A DNA stretch of 64,000 bases, taken from Ochrovirga pacifica (GTDB lineage Bacteria > Bacteroidota > Bacteroidia > Flavobacteriales > Flavobacteriaceae). The position numbers were made by a program, and so were the translations under genes. The DNA lies in the NCBI RefSeq assembly GCF_000220525.1, contig NZ_AFPK01000029.1, positions 6 to 64,005 of the forward strand, in the 5' to 3' direction. The notes under the pieces are model-generated. The model was not told where the DNA came from, made no database searches, and saw only the letters and a list, made by a program, of their open reading frames with translations. Shown here in pieces: positions 46,143 to 55,106 of the stretch; within the stretch, counting starts at the first letter, position 1; each line of letters opens with the position of its first letter.

Positions 46143-46796
46143 TTACACTAAATAATGTTTGTACAAGTATACAAACGGGACTAATTCTAGGGTGCAAAGA
46201 TACAAAATAATATAATACAATTTACTTGAGATTAAGTTTTTGTTATTTACCAATAAAAGAACAGCACGTAACACATAGAAAATCAACAAACAAGAACTTG
46301 TAGCTATAAAAGCTACTGGTAGGATTTGCAAGTGTAAATAAGCGAAACTCATAAAAAAGAGACTGATCAAAAGCAACGATGTAAAATAGCTAGATTCTAA
46401 CACAAATAATTGCTTGTATTTTGTTGTTTTTGATCTAAATTGATTGATAACCTCAGACAGCAAATATTTTACAAGTAAATACACAAAAGATACCAAAAGT
46501 GCTTTGCAATAGCAAGTAAAAAACTCATGATAAATTTGCTCTCTATCAAACAAAAAAAGCAACAACAATAGGTTTAACGTAGAGATGTTTACACCATACC
46601 ACAAAAAATTATACACAGTAATATGGGGTGTTGTATCAATGGGGTATCTGTAGAAATACTTGTTCGAAAAAAAAACCATTAGCAACAATTTTGTTCTTTT
46701 TAAGTCAATTTTACTCATCAAAAAAAGAAACAGCAACGGGATCATTAATACAAAACCTATTTTGTTGTAATACGTTACTTCTAAAACCTGTACCAC
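46143..46796 (-). CDS. DUF4271 integral membrane protein
   Basis: 217 residues with about five to six hydrophobic segments spread along the chain and few charged loops. It matches the DUF4271 family of Bacteroidetes inner-membrane proteins, commonly found next to hemD as here (7 bp apart). No catalytic motif is visible and the function is unknown. Confidence 0.82.
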   Translation of the reverse strand: MVQVLEVTYYNKIGFVLMIPLLFLFLMSKIDLKRTKLLLMVFFSNKYFYRYPIDTTPHITVYNFLWYGVNISTLNLLLLLFLFDREQIYHEFFTCYCKALLVSFVYLLVKYLLSEVINQFRSKTTKYKQLFVLESSYFTSLLLISLFFMSFAYLHLQILPVAFIATSSCLLIFYVLRAVLLLVNNKNLISSKLYYIILYLCTLELVPFVYLYKHYLV

Positions 46797-46856
46797 TCTT
46801 TATAACTTTTCTAAATTCGGAACAAAACTTGCTGTAAAAGTAGGAATAAAAAAACG

Positions 46857-46864
46857 TAAATTTG
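46857..46864 (+). promoter_or_regulatory. Putative -7 box of the glycosyltransferase-pyrC operon
   Basis: TAAATTTG matches the consensus 18 bp before ATG 46883. A TTG lies at 46829-46831, a long 25-bp spacing. Confidence 0.45.
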
Positions 46865-46882
46865 GCAAAATTAATTCCCAGT

Positions 46883-47602
46883 ATGAGTCGATCTTTGATT
46901 ATTGTTCCTACGTTAAATGAGGTTGAAAATGTAAATGCAATTGTAGAAGCTGTATTTGATATAGATTCTGATTATCATATTTTAATTGTAGACGATAATT
47001 CTACTGATGGAACAATAAAAACCGTAAAGCAACTGCAATTACAATATCCAAATCTTTTTTTAGAAGTTCGCACCCAAGATAGGGGTTTAGGAAAAGCTTA
47101 TATTCATGGCTTTCTTTGGGCTTTAGAACGTAACTACGATTATATTTTAGAAATGGATGCAGATTTCTCTCACAATCCAAAGGATTTACCTAGATTAATT
47201 AATACTTGTAAAAACGGAGCTGATGTTGCCGTAGGATCAAGATACATCAACAACAAAATCAATGTAATTAACTGGGATTTTACTCGTTTGATGCTTTCTT
47301 ATTTTGCTTCTAAATATGTAAAAATAGTTACCAAAATTCCTGTATACGACACTACAGCTGGTTTTATTTGTTATCGAAAAGAAGTACTAAAAACAATAGA
47401 TTTAAAACACATCCGCTTTACAGGATACGCTTTTCAGATAGAAATGAAATTCAAAGCTTGGCTTCATAAGTTTCAGATTAAAGAAGTATCTATTATTTTT
47501 ACAGACAGAGCCAAGGGAACTTCAAAAATGGACAGCTCAATTATACATGAAGCAATTTTTGGAGTTATTAAAATGAAATTAAAAGGACTGAAAACCAACT
47601 AA
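46883..47602 (+). CDS. Polyprenol monophosphomannose synthase-like glycosyltransferase (GT2)
   Basis: 239 residues from ATG 46883; a TTG seven codons upstream overlaps the promoter box and is rejected. The GT-A fold shows IIVPTLNEVENV, IVDDNSTDGT for nucleotide binding, and EMDADFSHNP, the DxD-type metal motif. The match is to dolichyl/polyprenyl-phosphate mannose synthases without a membrane domain. It would load a mannose onto a lipid carrier. It is first in an operon with pyrC (4 bp gap) and a DUF4296 lipoprotein. Confidence 0.85.
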   Translation: MSRSLIIVPTLNEVENVNAIVEAVFDIDSDYHILIVDDNSTDGTIKTVKQLQLQYPNLFLEVRTQDRGLGKAYIHGFLWALERNYDYILEMDADFSHNPKDLPRLINTCKNGADVAVGSRYINNKINVINWDFTRLMLSYFASKYVKIVTKIPVYDTTAGFICYRKEVLKTIDLKHIRFTGYAFQIEMKFKAWLHKFQIKEVSIIFTDRAKGTSKMDSSIIHEAIFGVIKMKLKGLKTN

Positions 47603-47606
47603 AACT

Positions 47607-48944
47607 ATGGGACATACTCTTATTAAAAATGCCAACATTGTTAACGAAGGCACCACCTTTACTGGTGATGTATTGATAGAAAACGACCTTATTAAAAGCA
47701 TTGCAAACCACATTGATGCTCCAGAAGGTTGTCTAACAATAGATGCTACAGGTAAATATTTGCTTCCTGGTGCTATTGATGATCAGGTACATTTTAGAGA
47801 ACCAGGATTAACACACAAAGCAAATATTGCTACCGAAAGTAAAGCTGCTGCTGCGGGTGGAATTACAACATTTATAGAAATGCCTAATACAATTCCCCAA
47901 GCTACAACTCAAGAATTGCTAGAAGAAAAATTTACCATAGCTGCCAAAGACTCTTATGTAAATTACTCTTTTATGTTTGGAGGCACCAATGACAACTTAG
48001 AAGAATTATTAAAAACAGACCCCAAAAAAGTGGCTGGAATTAAATTATTCTTAGGTTCATCAACAGGAAATATGCTGGTTGACAATCCTGAGGTTCTAGA
48101 AAAAATATTCGCATCAACCAACATGGTCATCTCTACGCATTGTGAAGATGAACAAACCATAAAAAACAATTTACAAGCTGCTTTGGACACTTACGGAGAA
48201 GCCATTCCTATTGACCAACACCCAATTATTAGAAGTGATAAAGCTTGTTACTTATCCTCATCAAAAGCTATTGAATTGGCTAAAAAAACAGGTGCCAGAC
48301 TACATGTTTTTCACTTGTCTACAGCAATGGAAATGGAATTGTTTAGAAACGACATTCCTCTTAAAGACAAAAAAATTACAGCCGAAGTATGTGTGCATCA
48401 CTTAAGCTTTGATAGCAGTATGTATGCCGATAAAAAAACATTTATCAAATGGAATCCTGCCGTAAAAACTAAAGATGATCAAAATGCATTATGGGAAGCT
48501 CTTTTAGATGACAGAATTGATGTGATTGCTACCGATCACGCTCCTCATACACTAGAAGAAAAACTAAACAGCTACACAAAAGCTCCTAGTGGTGGTCCGC
48601 TAGTACAGCACGCTTTGCCTGCTATGTTAAATTTTGTTGACGAAGGTAAAATAAGCATCGAAAAGGTGGTAGAAAAAATGTGTCACAATCCTGCTATTTT
48701 GTTCGAAATTGAAAAACGAGGATACATTAAAGAAAATTATTATGCTGACTTGGTACTTGTAGATCCTACTCAAAAATGGACAGTAAATAAAGACAATATT
48801 TTGTACAAATGTGGTTGGAGTCCTTTTGAAGGAACTGAATTTAGCAACACTATAACACATACTTTTGTAAATGGTAATTTAATTTACAACAATGGTACGT
48901 TTGATGATGTAACCAAAGGTAAACGCATTACATTTAATCGATAA
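47607..48944 (+). CDS. pyrC: Dihydroorotase
   Basis: 445-residue amidohydrolase that cyclises carbamoyl aspartate in pyrimidine synthesis. DDQVHFREPGLTHK is the metal-site start, with Gln in place of the first histidine, as far as I recall usual in Bacteroidetes class I forms. STHCEDE and HVFHLST hold the other histidines, and ATDHAPHT the catalytic aspartate. Length fits class I dihydroorotases. It is coupled closely to the glycosyltransferase and the DUF4296 gene. Confidence 0.92.
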   Translation: MGHTLIKNANIVNEGTTFTGDVLIENDLIKSIANHIDAPEGCLTIDATGKYLLPGAIDDQVHFREPGLTHKANIATESKAAAAGGITTFIEMPNTIPQATTQELLEEKFTIAAKDSYVNYSFMFGGTNDNLEELLKTDPKKVAGIKLFLGSSTGNMLVDNPEVLEKIFASTNMVISTHCEDEQTIKNNLQAALDTYGEAIPIDQHPIIRSDKACYLSSSKAIELAKKTGARLHVFHLSTAMEMELFRNDIPLKDKKITAEVCVHHLSFDSSMYADKKTFIKWNPAVKTKDDQNALWEALLDDRIDVIATDHAPHTLEEKLNSYTKAPSGGPLVQHALPAMLNFVDEGKISIEKVVEKMCHNPAILFEIEKRGYIKENYYADLVLVDPTQKWTVNKDNILYKCGWSPFEGTEFSNTITHTFVNGNLIYNNGTFDDVTKGKRITFNR

Positions 48945-48950
48945 CAATTA

Positions 48951-49379
48951 ATGAAACATACTTCCAACCTTTTAGCTTTGCTTTGCTTTGTAATGATGGC
49001 CTGTAACAGCAATACCATACTAAAAAAACCAAAGAATTTAATTCCTAAAGAAAAAATGGCAACCATTTTAGCCGACACATACATTGCAAAAACGGCTAGG
49101 AATTCTAAAAATCTAAATGGTGATAGAAGTATTAACTACTTGAGTTATATTTATCAAAATCACCAAACGGATTCTACTACTTTTCATAATAGTTTGGCTT
49201 ACTACAGTGCTAACGTAAGCGAACACGAAGAAATTCTAAAAAAAGTAGAAGCTAGGTTAAGTTTTCAGATTGACAGCATTAGAGATCTTATCAACAAAGA
49301 CACTTTACCTGCTTCTCCTAAAAGCAATCATTTTAATGAAACAGGTAGTGATTTTGAAAGACTTGAAACTCTTGAATAA
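48951..49379 (+). CDS. DUF4296 lipoprotein
   Basis: 142-residue putative lipoprotein with lipobox VMMAC (Cys18). A DUF4296 domain follows: IPKEKMATILADTYIAKTARN is its typical opening. The C-terminal 40 residues are polar. The family is confined to Bacteroidetes and has no known function. It starts 6 bp after pyrC and ends at a bidirectional terminator. Confidence 0.85.
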   Translation: MKHTSNLLALLCFVMMACNSNTILKKPKNLIPKEKMATILADTYIAKTARNSKNLNGDRSINYLSYIYQNHQTDSTTFHNSLAYYSANVSEHEEILKKVEARLSFQIDSIRDLINKDTLPASPKSNHFNETGSDFERLETLE

Positions 49380-49393
49380 AAAATTATAAAAAG

Positions 49394-49419
49394 CGACTTT
49401 GTTGCTAATTACAAAGTCG
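49394..49419 (+). terminator. Bidirectional terminator between DUF4296 and DUF423 genes
   Basis: CGACTTTGT and ACAAAGTCG with an 8-nt loop, then TTTTTTT on the plus strand. The distal arm lies within the last codons of the DUF423 gene, so the two convergent transcripts share it. Confidence 0.8.
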
Positions 49420-49792
49420 TTTTTTTCTGTTTTAATGCATAAATCCCCAATAAAATCCATCCTGTTAAAAGCAACAAGCCCCCTAAAGGTGTTACAAACC
49501 AAATAAACTTAGCAGGAACCATACCCAAAGTCAATAAATAGATAGAACCCGAAAATGCTACTATCCCCACAAACAAGATTGTAGCAATTCTTTTCTTTTG
49601 TGCCTCGCTTACAAAAGGAAGAGCTACAACCAAGAGCACTAAAAGTGTATGCAATAATTGATAACGAACCCCTGTGTTAAAACTTTGCAAAGCAGCAGTG
49701 TCTAAAATTTTTTTAAGTTCGTGAGCACCAAAAGCTCCCAAGCCCACAGACAATGCTCCGCTAAATGCAGCTATGATTACATATTTTTTCAT
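49409..49792 (-). CDS. DUF423 small membrane protein
   Basis: 127 residues with four hydrophobic segments. The opening (residues 9-25, with ALSVGLGAFGAHELKK) and the following VRYQLLHTLLVLLV are characteristic of DUF423 (YwdK-type) proteins, inner-membrane proteins of unknown role. It lies 3 bp downstream of trmN6 and is probably cotranscribed. Confidence 0.88.
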   Translation of the reverse strand: MKKYVIIAAFSGALSVGLGAFGAHELKKILDTAALQSFNTGVRYQLLHTLLVLLVVALPFVSEAQKKRIATILFVGIVAFSGSIYLLTLGMVPAKFIWFVTPLGGLLLLTGWILLGIYALKQKKTTL

Positions 49793-49795
49793 CTT

Positions 49796-50488
49796 TTACA
49801 TTTTTAAATAAAAGGCTTGAGTCAATTTAATATAAGCCTCTGTATATTGATGCCTTTCTTTTTCTATAACTAACTCGTTTTGCAAACACTCTTCTTCCGT
49901 TTTTGCAAAACACAAAAGACTTCTTTTAAGTGCAGATGTTTCTCTCCCCTTTACCCTTGTTATTTTTATAGGATACAAACCAACTTTCTTCGCTAAGTTT
50001 ACAAATTCTTGTTCTTCTTTAAACGGAATTACAAAAGTACAACAACCGTGATCCGACAACAAATGGACACTTTTTTGCAGTAGCAATTCAAAAGACAAAC
50101 AACTTACATGTCGTGCTAAGCTTCTTTTGTTTTCTGTTTTTACAGTATCTGTATAATATGGAGGATTAGAGACAATCAAATCAAAAGAATGTCCAAACAC
50201 TTGATTATCAAAAGAATTATGAATTAACTGCAATCTATTAGCCCATGGGGAATTGCTAAAATTCTGATGAGCCTCTTGACTTGCCTCTTTATCTATTTCT
50301 ATAGCAGTAATATGGGCTTTCGCAAATCTTTGAGCCAACATAAGAGCAATCAACCCTGTTCCTGTACCAACATCCAAAATTTTTTTAGCTTCTCTTATAG
50401 GGGTCCACGCACCAAGCAGTACACCATCTGTACCTACTTTCATCGCAGATTTTTCTTGTTGGATAGTAAATTGTTTAAAACGAAACAT
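49796..50488 (-). CDS. tRNA1(Val) adenine-37-N6 methyltransferase-like protein
   Basis: 230-residue SAM-dependent methyltransferase. LDVGTGTGLIALMLAQR is the SAM-binding motif I, and VSNPPYY is the N6-adenine methyltransferase catalytic motif. The N-terminal FKQFTIQQEKSAMKVGTDGVLLGAW is typical of TrmN6 (YfiC), which methylates A37 of tRNA-Val. The TAnnTTTG box is only 4 bp from the ATG, implying an almost leaderless mRNA. Confidence 0.88.
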   Translation of the reverse strand: MFRFKQFTIQQEKSAMKVGTDGVLLGAWTPIREAKKILDVGTGTGLIALMLAQRFAKAHITAIEIDKEASQEAHQNFSNSPWANRLQLIHNSFDNQVFGHSFDLIVSNPPYYTDTVKTENKRSLARHVSCLSFELLLQKSVHLLSDHGCCTFVIPFKEEQEFVNLAKKVGLYPIKITRVKGRETSALKRSLLCFAKTEEECLQNELVIEKERHQYTEAYIKLTQAFYLKM

Positions 50489-50492
50489 TGTG

Positions 50493-50500
50493 CAAAAGTA
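50493..50500 (-). promoter_or_regulatory. Putative -7 box of the trmN6-like gene, very close to ATG
   Basis: The minus strand reads TACTTTTG, then CACA, then ATG. Transcription starting the usual few bases downstream would give a leaderless or nearly leaderless mRNA. Confidence 0.45.
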
Positions 50501-50523
50501 AGAATGTTTCGGTATAAAATTGC

Positions 50524-51051
50524 TTAAGACAAGTACATATCTATCAACCCAGGAGGTGTTTCTAGAATTACCTTTTTCTCTTTTCGATCTATTTTTTTGA
50601 TAAAGTCATCGACCATAGGAATCAAAATCTCCACATCGTCTTTAAGAATTTCAAAAAGAGGTTGAGCAGTTGTATCATTTACTCCCTTTATTACACCAAA
50701 TGTTCCGTAGTTTATATCTTCTACAGTAAAATTGATGATTTCATGAAAGTAAAATTGATTTCCTTTTAACTTCGGTAAAAAAGCTAAAGGCAAGTAAATT
50801 CCAGAATTCATAATAGCATCTGCATCTTGTTCGGTATCTATAGTTTCAAAACGCACACGCAGTTGATTGCCTTTTTGCAACAAACTTTCGGTAATAAAAA
50901 AAGGAATCAAGTCTTTGCCGTGTTCAACAAAAACTGATTCCATATTTTCATAAAGTTCGGGCTCATCGGTATCTAGTTTGATAACCACTTGCCCTTTAAA
51001 GCTGTATTTTCTTACGATTTTGCCTAAATAAAAACAATCTTCTTTACGCAT
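50524..51051 (-). CDS. rimM: Ribosome maturation factor RimM
   Basis: 175-residue factor that binds uS19 and helps 16S rRNA processing. The N-terminal barrel starts DCFYLGKIVRKYSFKGQVVIK, and the C-terminal PRC-barrel includes ILIPMVDDFIKKIDRKEKKVILETPPGLID, the typical end. It follows rpsP by 18 bp, the common rpsP-rimM order. Confidence 0.94.
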   Translation of the reverse strand: MRKEDCFYLGKIVRKYSFKGQVVIKLDTDEPELYENMESVFVEHGKDLIPFFITESLLQKGNQLRVRFETIDTEQDADAIMNSGIYLPLAFLPKLKGNQFYFHEIINFTVEDINYGTFGVIKGVNDTTAQPLFEILKDDVEILIPMVDDFIKKIDRKEKKVILETPPGLIDMYLS

Positions 51052-51069
51052 ATAAATCGTAATTTTTAA

Positions 51070-51615
51070 TTACTCAGCAGCCTCCTCTTTTACTTCTTCT
51101 TCAGATGCATTTTCTGCATTAGTAGCTTCTTCCGCAGCTTTAGCCTCTGCTAACAATGCTTCTTCAGCTTCTTTTGCAGCAGCAATACGAGCTTCGTTAA
51201 CTGCTTTTTCTGCTTCTAATTGTTTTGCTTTTGCTGCAGCTTGTTCAGAACTTAATCCGTCTTTTTTAGCTTGAATAGCAGCTTCTTTTTCTGCTAACCA
51301 TGCTTGGAATTTTTCTTCTGCTTGCTCTTCTGTCAAAGCTCCTTTTTTAACCCCACCTTGTAAGTGTTTTTTTAACAAAACACCTTTAGTAGACAAGATT
51401 GTTTTTGCAGTATCTGTAGGTTGTGCACCGTTGTTTAACCATTCTACAGAAGCATCTACGTTTAGATCGATAATTGCTGGGTTATGGTTTGGATTGTAAG
51501 TTCCTAATTTTTCTAAGAATTTACCATCTCTTTTTGCACGTGAATCTGCAGCTACTACATAATAAAATGGTTTCCCTTTTTTACCGTGTCTTTGTAATCT
51601 AATTTTTACTGGCAT
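51070..51615 (-). CDS. rpsP: 30S ribosomal protein bS16 with long C-terminal tail
   Basis: 181 residues from ATG 51615 ([20 protein letters not shown]), the universal bS16 start; an upstream TTG would add 20 unrelated residues. The first 80 or so residues are the bS16 core. The remaining 100 are an Ala/Glu/Lys-rich helical tail ending in [10 protein letters not shown], as in other Bacteroidetes and unlike the 82-residue E. coli protein. Cotranscribed with rimM. A hairpin lies in its leader. Confidence 0.95.
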   Translation of the reverse strand: MPVKIRLQRHGKKGKPFYYVVAADSRAKRDGKFLEKLGTYNPNHNPAIIDLNVDASVEWLNNGAQPTDTAKTILSTKGVLLKKHLQGGVKKGALTEEQAEEKFQAWLAEKEAAIQAKKDGLSSEQAAAKAKQLEAEKAVNEARIAAAKEAEEALLAEAKAAEEATNAENASEEEVKEEAAE

Positions 51616-51628
51616 AATTATAAATTTT

Positions 51629-51645
51629 GTAGGTTCCCGACCTAC
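51629..51645 (-). promoter_or_regulatory. Hairpin in the rpsP leader
   Basis: GTAGGT and ACCTAC form a 6-bp stem with a 5-nt loop between the -7 box and the rpsP ATG. It could be a protein-binding or stability element; no T tract of terminator type follows directly. Confidence 0.35.
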
Positions 51646-51664
51646 GTTATCAATTTTGAGTTTG

Positions 51665-51672
51665 CAAATATA
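51665..51672 (-). promoter_or_regulatory. Putative -7 box of the rpsP-rimM operon
   Basis: The minus strand reads TATATTTG, a full consensus match 49 bp before the rpsP ATG. Confidence 0.5.
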
Positions 51673-51708
51673 CAATTATTCTCTTGTATTTTGCTATGTT
51701 CTAAAAAA

Positions 51709-53550
51709 TTATTTTTCTGTATTTAATTCTTTTTCTGACAAGGGCTTACCTACAAAAATCAATTTAAAATTTTTACCAATTTTTAAATTTTGATTCGCTG
51801 CAGCAATAACATGCATCTCACCATCCTCATCGGCAACAAACAAAGGTATTCTATCAGGATCTTGATTTAACTGTTTATTTTTTTGATCAAAATCTTCTTG
51901 AGAGTTTATTTTAATCTCGTTTATTTCGGGGTACTCTCGTATCAAATCACTAAAGCGAATAAAGTCATCATTAAGTGACAAAAAGTTATGTCCTTCATCT
52001 CGCTTACCTTCCCTTAGTTCTGATTCTGATACAAAACGGTAAGACGACGTAGCATCTACTCTTTTATGAAAACTCTGAATAGCATGCGTATTTACTTTTT
52101 TGCTTCCTGTTAAGGCCAAGATATAACCAATATCACTGTATTCAAAGTTATCTTCTACTTGATCTAAAAACACATCTACAACCTCTGCGTTCAATCCCAT
52201 TTTTTGAGCAAGTTCAACTTTATCTGCATTGTTATCTATTAGTAATACCGACCTGTTTTTATCTTCCAAATATTTTGCTATGATTCTGGCCACTTCAGAT
52301 GCTCCTACAATTAAGATTCCTTTAGAAGATCTCATGTGTACTCCTAATAATTTTGCCACAATTCTGGCTGTTGTAGCATTTAACAATACTGTACCTAGCA
52401 CAATTACAAAAACAAGGGGTGTAATGTATTCTGCTCCTTCTTTTCCTAAGGCCACCAATCTTAACCCAAACAAAGAAGCAATTCCTGCTGCTACAATTCC
52501 TCTAGGTCCTACCCAACTGATAAATATTTTTTCAGTAAACTTAAGACTAGACTTACTGGTGCTTAAAAAAACTCCTAATGGACGAATGATTAAAATAATA
52601 ATCCCAAACAAAGCTAAGGTTTGCCAATTGTTAATCAGATCAAAGTCTTGCACATTCATATTGGCAGAAAGCAAAATAAATAGAATGGATATTAGGAGCA
52701 CACTAAGCGACTCTTTAAAGTCTAAAATTTCTTTTAAGTGTGGCATGTCTATATTTCCTAAAACCATTCCCATAACTACTACAGATAACAAACCTGATTC
52801 GTGTGCAAACGAGTCTGACAAAACAAAGACACCTAAAACATAAGCTAACGTAAAAACATTTAGCAAATACATGGGCACCAATTTTTTCTTAAGTACCAAA
52901 TTAAAAGCATGGGCAAAAGTAAATCCAAAGGTAAAACCAAAAAGTACAATTTTACCAAACTCTAATAAAGCTGTTTGGGTATAATCGCTGGTGTTTTCAA
53001 TACTGATAAACTCAAAAACCAAAACGGCTACCAAAGCCCCTATGGGATCTATTAAAATACCTTCCCATTTTAACACTGCTGACACGTCTCTTTTTAGGCG
53101 GATATTTCTTAGAATTGGTGCAATTACCGTAGGTCCTGTAACTATAATTAAGGACGAGAATAAAAAAGAGATAGACCAACTGAGTTGAAATAAGTAATGT
53201 ACTGCAATTCCTGCTCCGAAAAAAGTAATTACCGTTCCTAAAGTAATTAGCTTTAAAATAGCTGGTGCTACGTTCAGTACTTCTTTTCTCTTTAAAGTCA
53301 ATCCTCCTTCAAATAGAATAATACTAATAGCCAAAGAAACAAAGTAAAACAAACTTTCTCCAGCAAACAGTCCGTGCGAACCATTCCACACAGGTTCAAT
53401 CCACTTGCTACCATCGTTGGTTAAAAAAGTAGAAACAGGCCCTACTGCAATTCCCACCAAAATTAATGGTAAAATGGCTGGAATTTTAAATTTCCATGCA
53501 ATCCACTGCGCTAAAATCCCTAAAATAATAATCCCTGCTAATTCGACCAT
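51709..53550 (-). CDS. Cation:proton antiporter (CPA type) with RCK domain
   Basis: 613-residue inner-membrane antiporter. About 12 hydrophobic segments fill residues 1-395; VTGPTVIAPILR and SWVGPRGIVAAGIASLFGLR are typical of NhaP-type transporters. A TrkA-N (RCK) nucleotide-binding domain follows with GILIVGASEVARIIAKYL near residue 405, then a soluble C-terminal part. It exchanges Na+ or K+ for protons under nucleotide control. The next gene upstream (rseP) is separated by a terminator. Confidence 0.9.
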   Translation of the reverse strand: MVELAGIIILGILAQWIAWKFKIPAILPLILVGIAVGPVSTFLTNDGSKWIEPVWNGSHGLFAGESLFYFVSLAISIILFEGGLTLKRKEVLNVAPAILKLITLGTVITFFGAGIAVHYLFQLSWSISFLFSSLIIVTGPTVIAPILRNIRLKRDVSAVLKWEGILIDPIGALVAVLVFEFISIENTSDYTQTALLEFGKIVLFGFTFGFTFAHAFNLVLKKKLVPMYLLNVFTLAYVLGVFVLSDSFAHESGLLSVVVMGMVLGNIDMPHLKEILDFKESLSVLLISILFILLSANMNVQDFDLINNWQTLALFGIIILIIRPLGVFLSTSKSSLKFTEKIFISWVGPRGIVAAGIASLFGLRLVALGKEGAEYITPLVFVIVLGTVLLNATTARIVAKLLGVHMRSSKGILIVGASEVARIIAKYLEDKNRSVLLIDNNADKVELAQKMGLNAEVVDVFLDQVEDNFEYSDIGYILALTGSKKVNTHAIQSFHKRVDATSSYRFVSESELREGKRDEGHNFLSLNDDFIRFSDLIREYPEINEIKINSQEDFDQKNKQLNQDPDRIPLFVADEDGEMHVIAAANQNLKIGKNFKLIFVGKPLSEKELNTEK

Positions 53551-53605
53551 ATTGCCTGTTTTAATAAAGTAGTAAAATATAAATTTTAATTGAAATAGCT
53601 AAAAA

Positions 53606-53641
53606 AAAGAGGTGTCTTAAATCTAATTAAAACACCTCTTT
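53606..53641 (-). terminator. Terminator of rseP
   Basis: AAAGAGGTGT and ACACCTCTTT, with an inner TTAA/TTAA helix, followed by oligo-T on the minus strand, 20 bp past the rseP stop codon. Confidence 0.85.
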
Positions 53642-53661
53642 CTTGATCTTTTGTTTTGGGT

Positions 53662-54990
53662 TTAAAACCAACTTGTTATCAATTTATACAAATCATTTCC
53701 ATTAGCAAAAGCCAATAAGGATAACAACAACACAAAACCTGTAATTTGTGCATATTCTAAAAATTTGTCTCCAGGTTTTCTTCCTGTAACCATTTCGTAC
53801 AAGGTAAATACTACATGTCCTCCGTCTAATGCTGGAATTGGAAGCAGGTTCATAAACCCTAACATAATTGATAAGAAAGCTGTGTTGGACCAAAATATTT
53901 TCCAGTCCCAAACAGGTCTAAATATTTTTGCTATAGAAATAAAACCTCCCATGCTAGTAGCTCCTTTTTTCGTAAACACATATTTAAACTGAGACATATA
54001 GTCTTTTAATGTCCAATAAGCGGCTGCAGTTCCTTTGGATATACTTTCTGAGATTCCGTACGTTTTTTCTTGTACTTTGTATATCTCTTCAGGGTTGTAA
54101 GCTGGGGAAACTCCAATTTTATTATCTTCAGGAGTAATACTTAAATCTACCAAACTACCATTTCTATTTACGGTTACTTTGATAGGTTGATTGTCTGCTT
54201 CTCTAATTTTTGAGGTAAAATCGGACCAATACGGAGTAGGCTCGTTATTTACAGTAACGATTTTGTCATGTTTTAACATTCCTGATTTTAATGCAGGAGT
54301 GTTTTCTAAAACCGAATCAATAACTGCAGGAAAAATAGGTGTAAATGGTTCTAAAATATTTTGTTTCCACATTTGTTTTCCAATATCTTCAGGTACATGT
54401 AACATTTCTTGGGTTCCGTCTGCGTGTAGTACTTCAATTGTTTTTACATCTCTTAAAAACAAGTACTTATTTATTTTGGTTACATTTTCTAGGGGCTTTC
54501 CGTCTACACTTAAAAAAGTATCTCCATCTCTAAAACCAAATTGCTTAAAGGTGTCTGCTACTGCGTATCCGTTTTTTACATCTTTAGGAGCCACTACCTC
54601 TTCTCCCCAAACACCAAAAATCATGATATAAATAAGCAAACCTAGAATAAAGTTTACAATTACTCCACCTAACATAATAATTAAACGTTGCCATGCAGGT
54701 TTAAATCTAAATTCCCAAGGTTGTGGTTCTTTCTTCATCTGCTCGGTATCCATACTCTCATCAATCATTCCTGCAATTTTTACGTAACCTCCCAAAGGAA
54801 TCCAACCTATACCATATACGGTTTCTCCTACTTTTTTCTTGAATAATGAAAACTTATAATCAAAAAACAAATAAAACTTTTCGACTTTTGTTTTAAATAA
54901 TTTTGCAGGAATAAAGTGTCCTAATTCGTGCAGTACAATCAGCAGCGAAAGACTTAATAAGAACTGTCCTGCTATAATTAAATTTCCCAT
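53662..54990 (-). CDS. rseP: Site-2 RIP metalloprotease RseP
   Basis: 442-residue intramembrane zinc protease. HELGHF near residue 21 is the metal site in the first membrane segment. A PDZ-like region covers about 130-300 (FGFRDGDTFLSVDGKPLENV, TPALKSGMLKHDKIVTVNNEP). NLLPIPALDGGH, with the third metal aspartate, is in the C-terminal membrane part. It cleaves membrane-bound anti-sigma factors and leftover signal peptides. Its own promoter box and terminator make it a single-gene unit, divergent from the SCO gene. Confidence 0.94.
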   Translation of the reverse strand: MGNLIIAGQFLLSLSLLIVLHELGHFIPAKLFKTKVEKFYLFFDYKFSLFKKKVGETVYGIGWIPLGGYVKIAGMIDESMDTEQMKKEPQPWEFRFKPAWQRLIIMLGGVIVNFILGLLIYIMIFGVWGEEVVAPKDVKNGYAVADTFKQFGFRDGDTFLSVDGKPLENVTKINKYLFLRDVKTIEVLHADGTQEMLHVPEDIGKQMWKQNILEPFTPIFPAVIDSVLENTPALKSGMLKHDKIVTVNNEPTPYWSDFTSKIREADNQPIKVTVNRNGSLVDLSITPEDNKIGVSPAYNPEEIYKVQEKTYGISESISKGTAAAYWTLKDYMSQFKYVFTKKGATSMGGFISIAKIFRPVWDWKIFWSNTAFLSIMLGFMNLLPIPALDGGHVVFTLYEMVTGRKPGDKFLEYAQITGFVLLLSLLAFANGNDLYKLITSWF

Positions 54991-55020
54991 GTATTTTTAG
55001 TAATTCTTTTTTTGGTCGAA

Positions 55021-55028
55021 CAAATGTA
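55021..55028 (-). promoter_or_regulatory. Putative -7 box of rseP
   Basis: The minus strand reads TACATTTG, a full match 30 bp before the start codon. Confidence 0.45.
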
Positions 55029-55056
55029 CAATTTTAATTATGTGTACTCGTTTGTT

Positions 55057-55090
55057 TTGGTAAAGTTTCTAAAAATGCTTTGTAACTTTG
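55057..55090 (+). promoter_or_regulatory. Promoter of the SCO gene
   Basis: TTG (55057-55059), 23 bp, TAACTTTG (55083-55090), then 16 bp to ATG 55107. Both elements fit the Flavobacterium consensus. Confidence 0.55.
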
Positions 55091-55106
55091 ACAAAATTTT
55101 AGTTTG

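Noticed and set aside
53702-54631. Open frames on both strands inside rseP
   Set aside because: They are alternative-frame readings of a conserved gene and carry no family motif.
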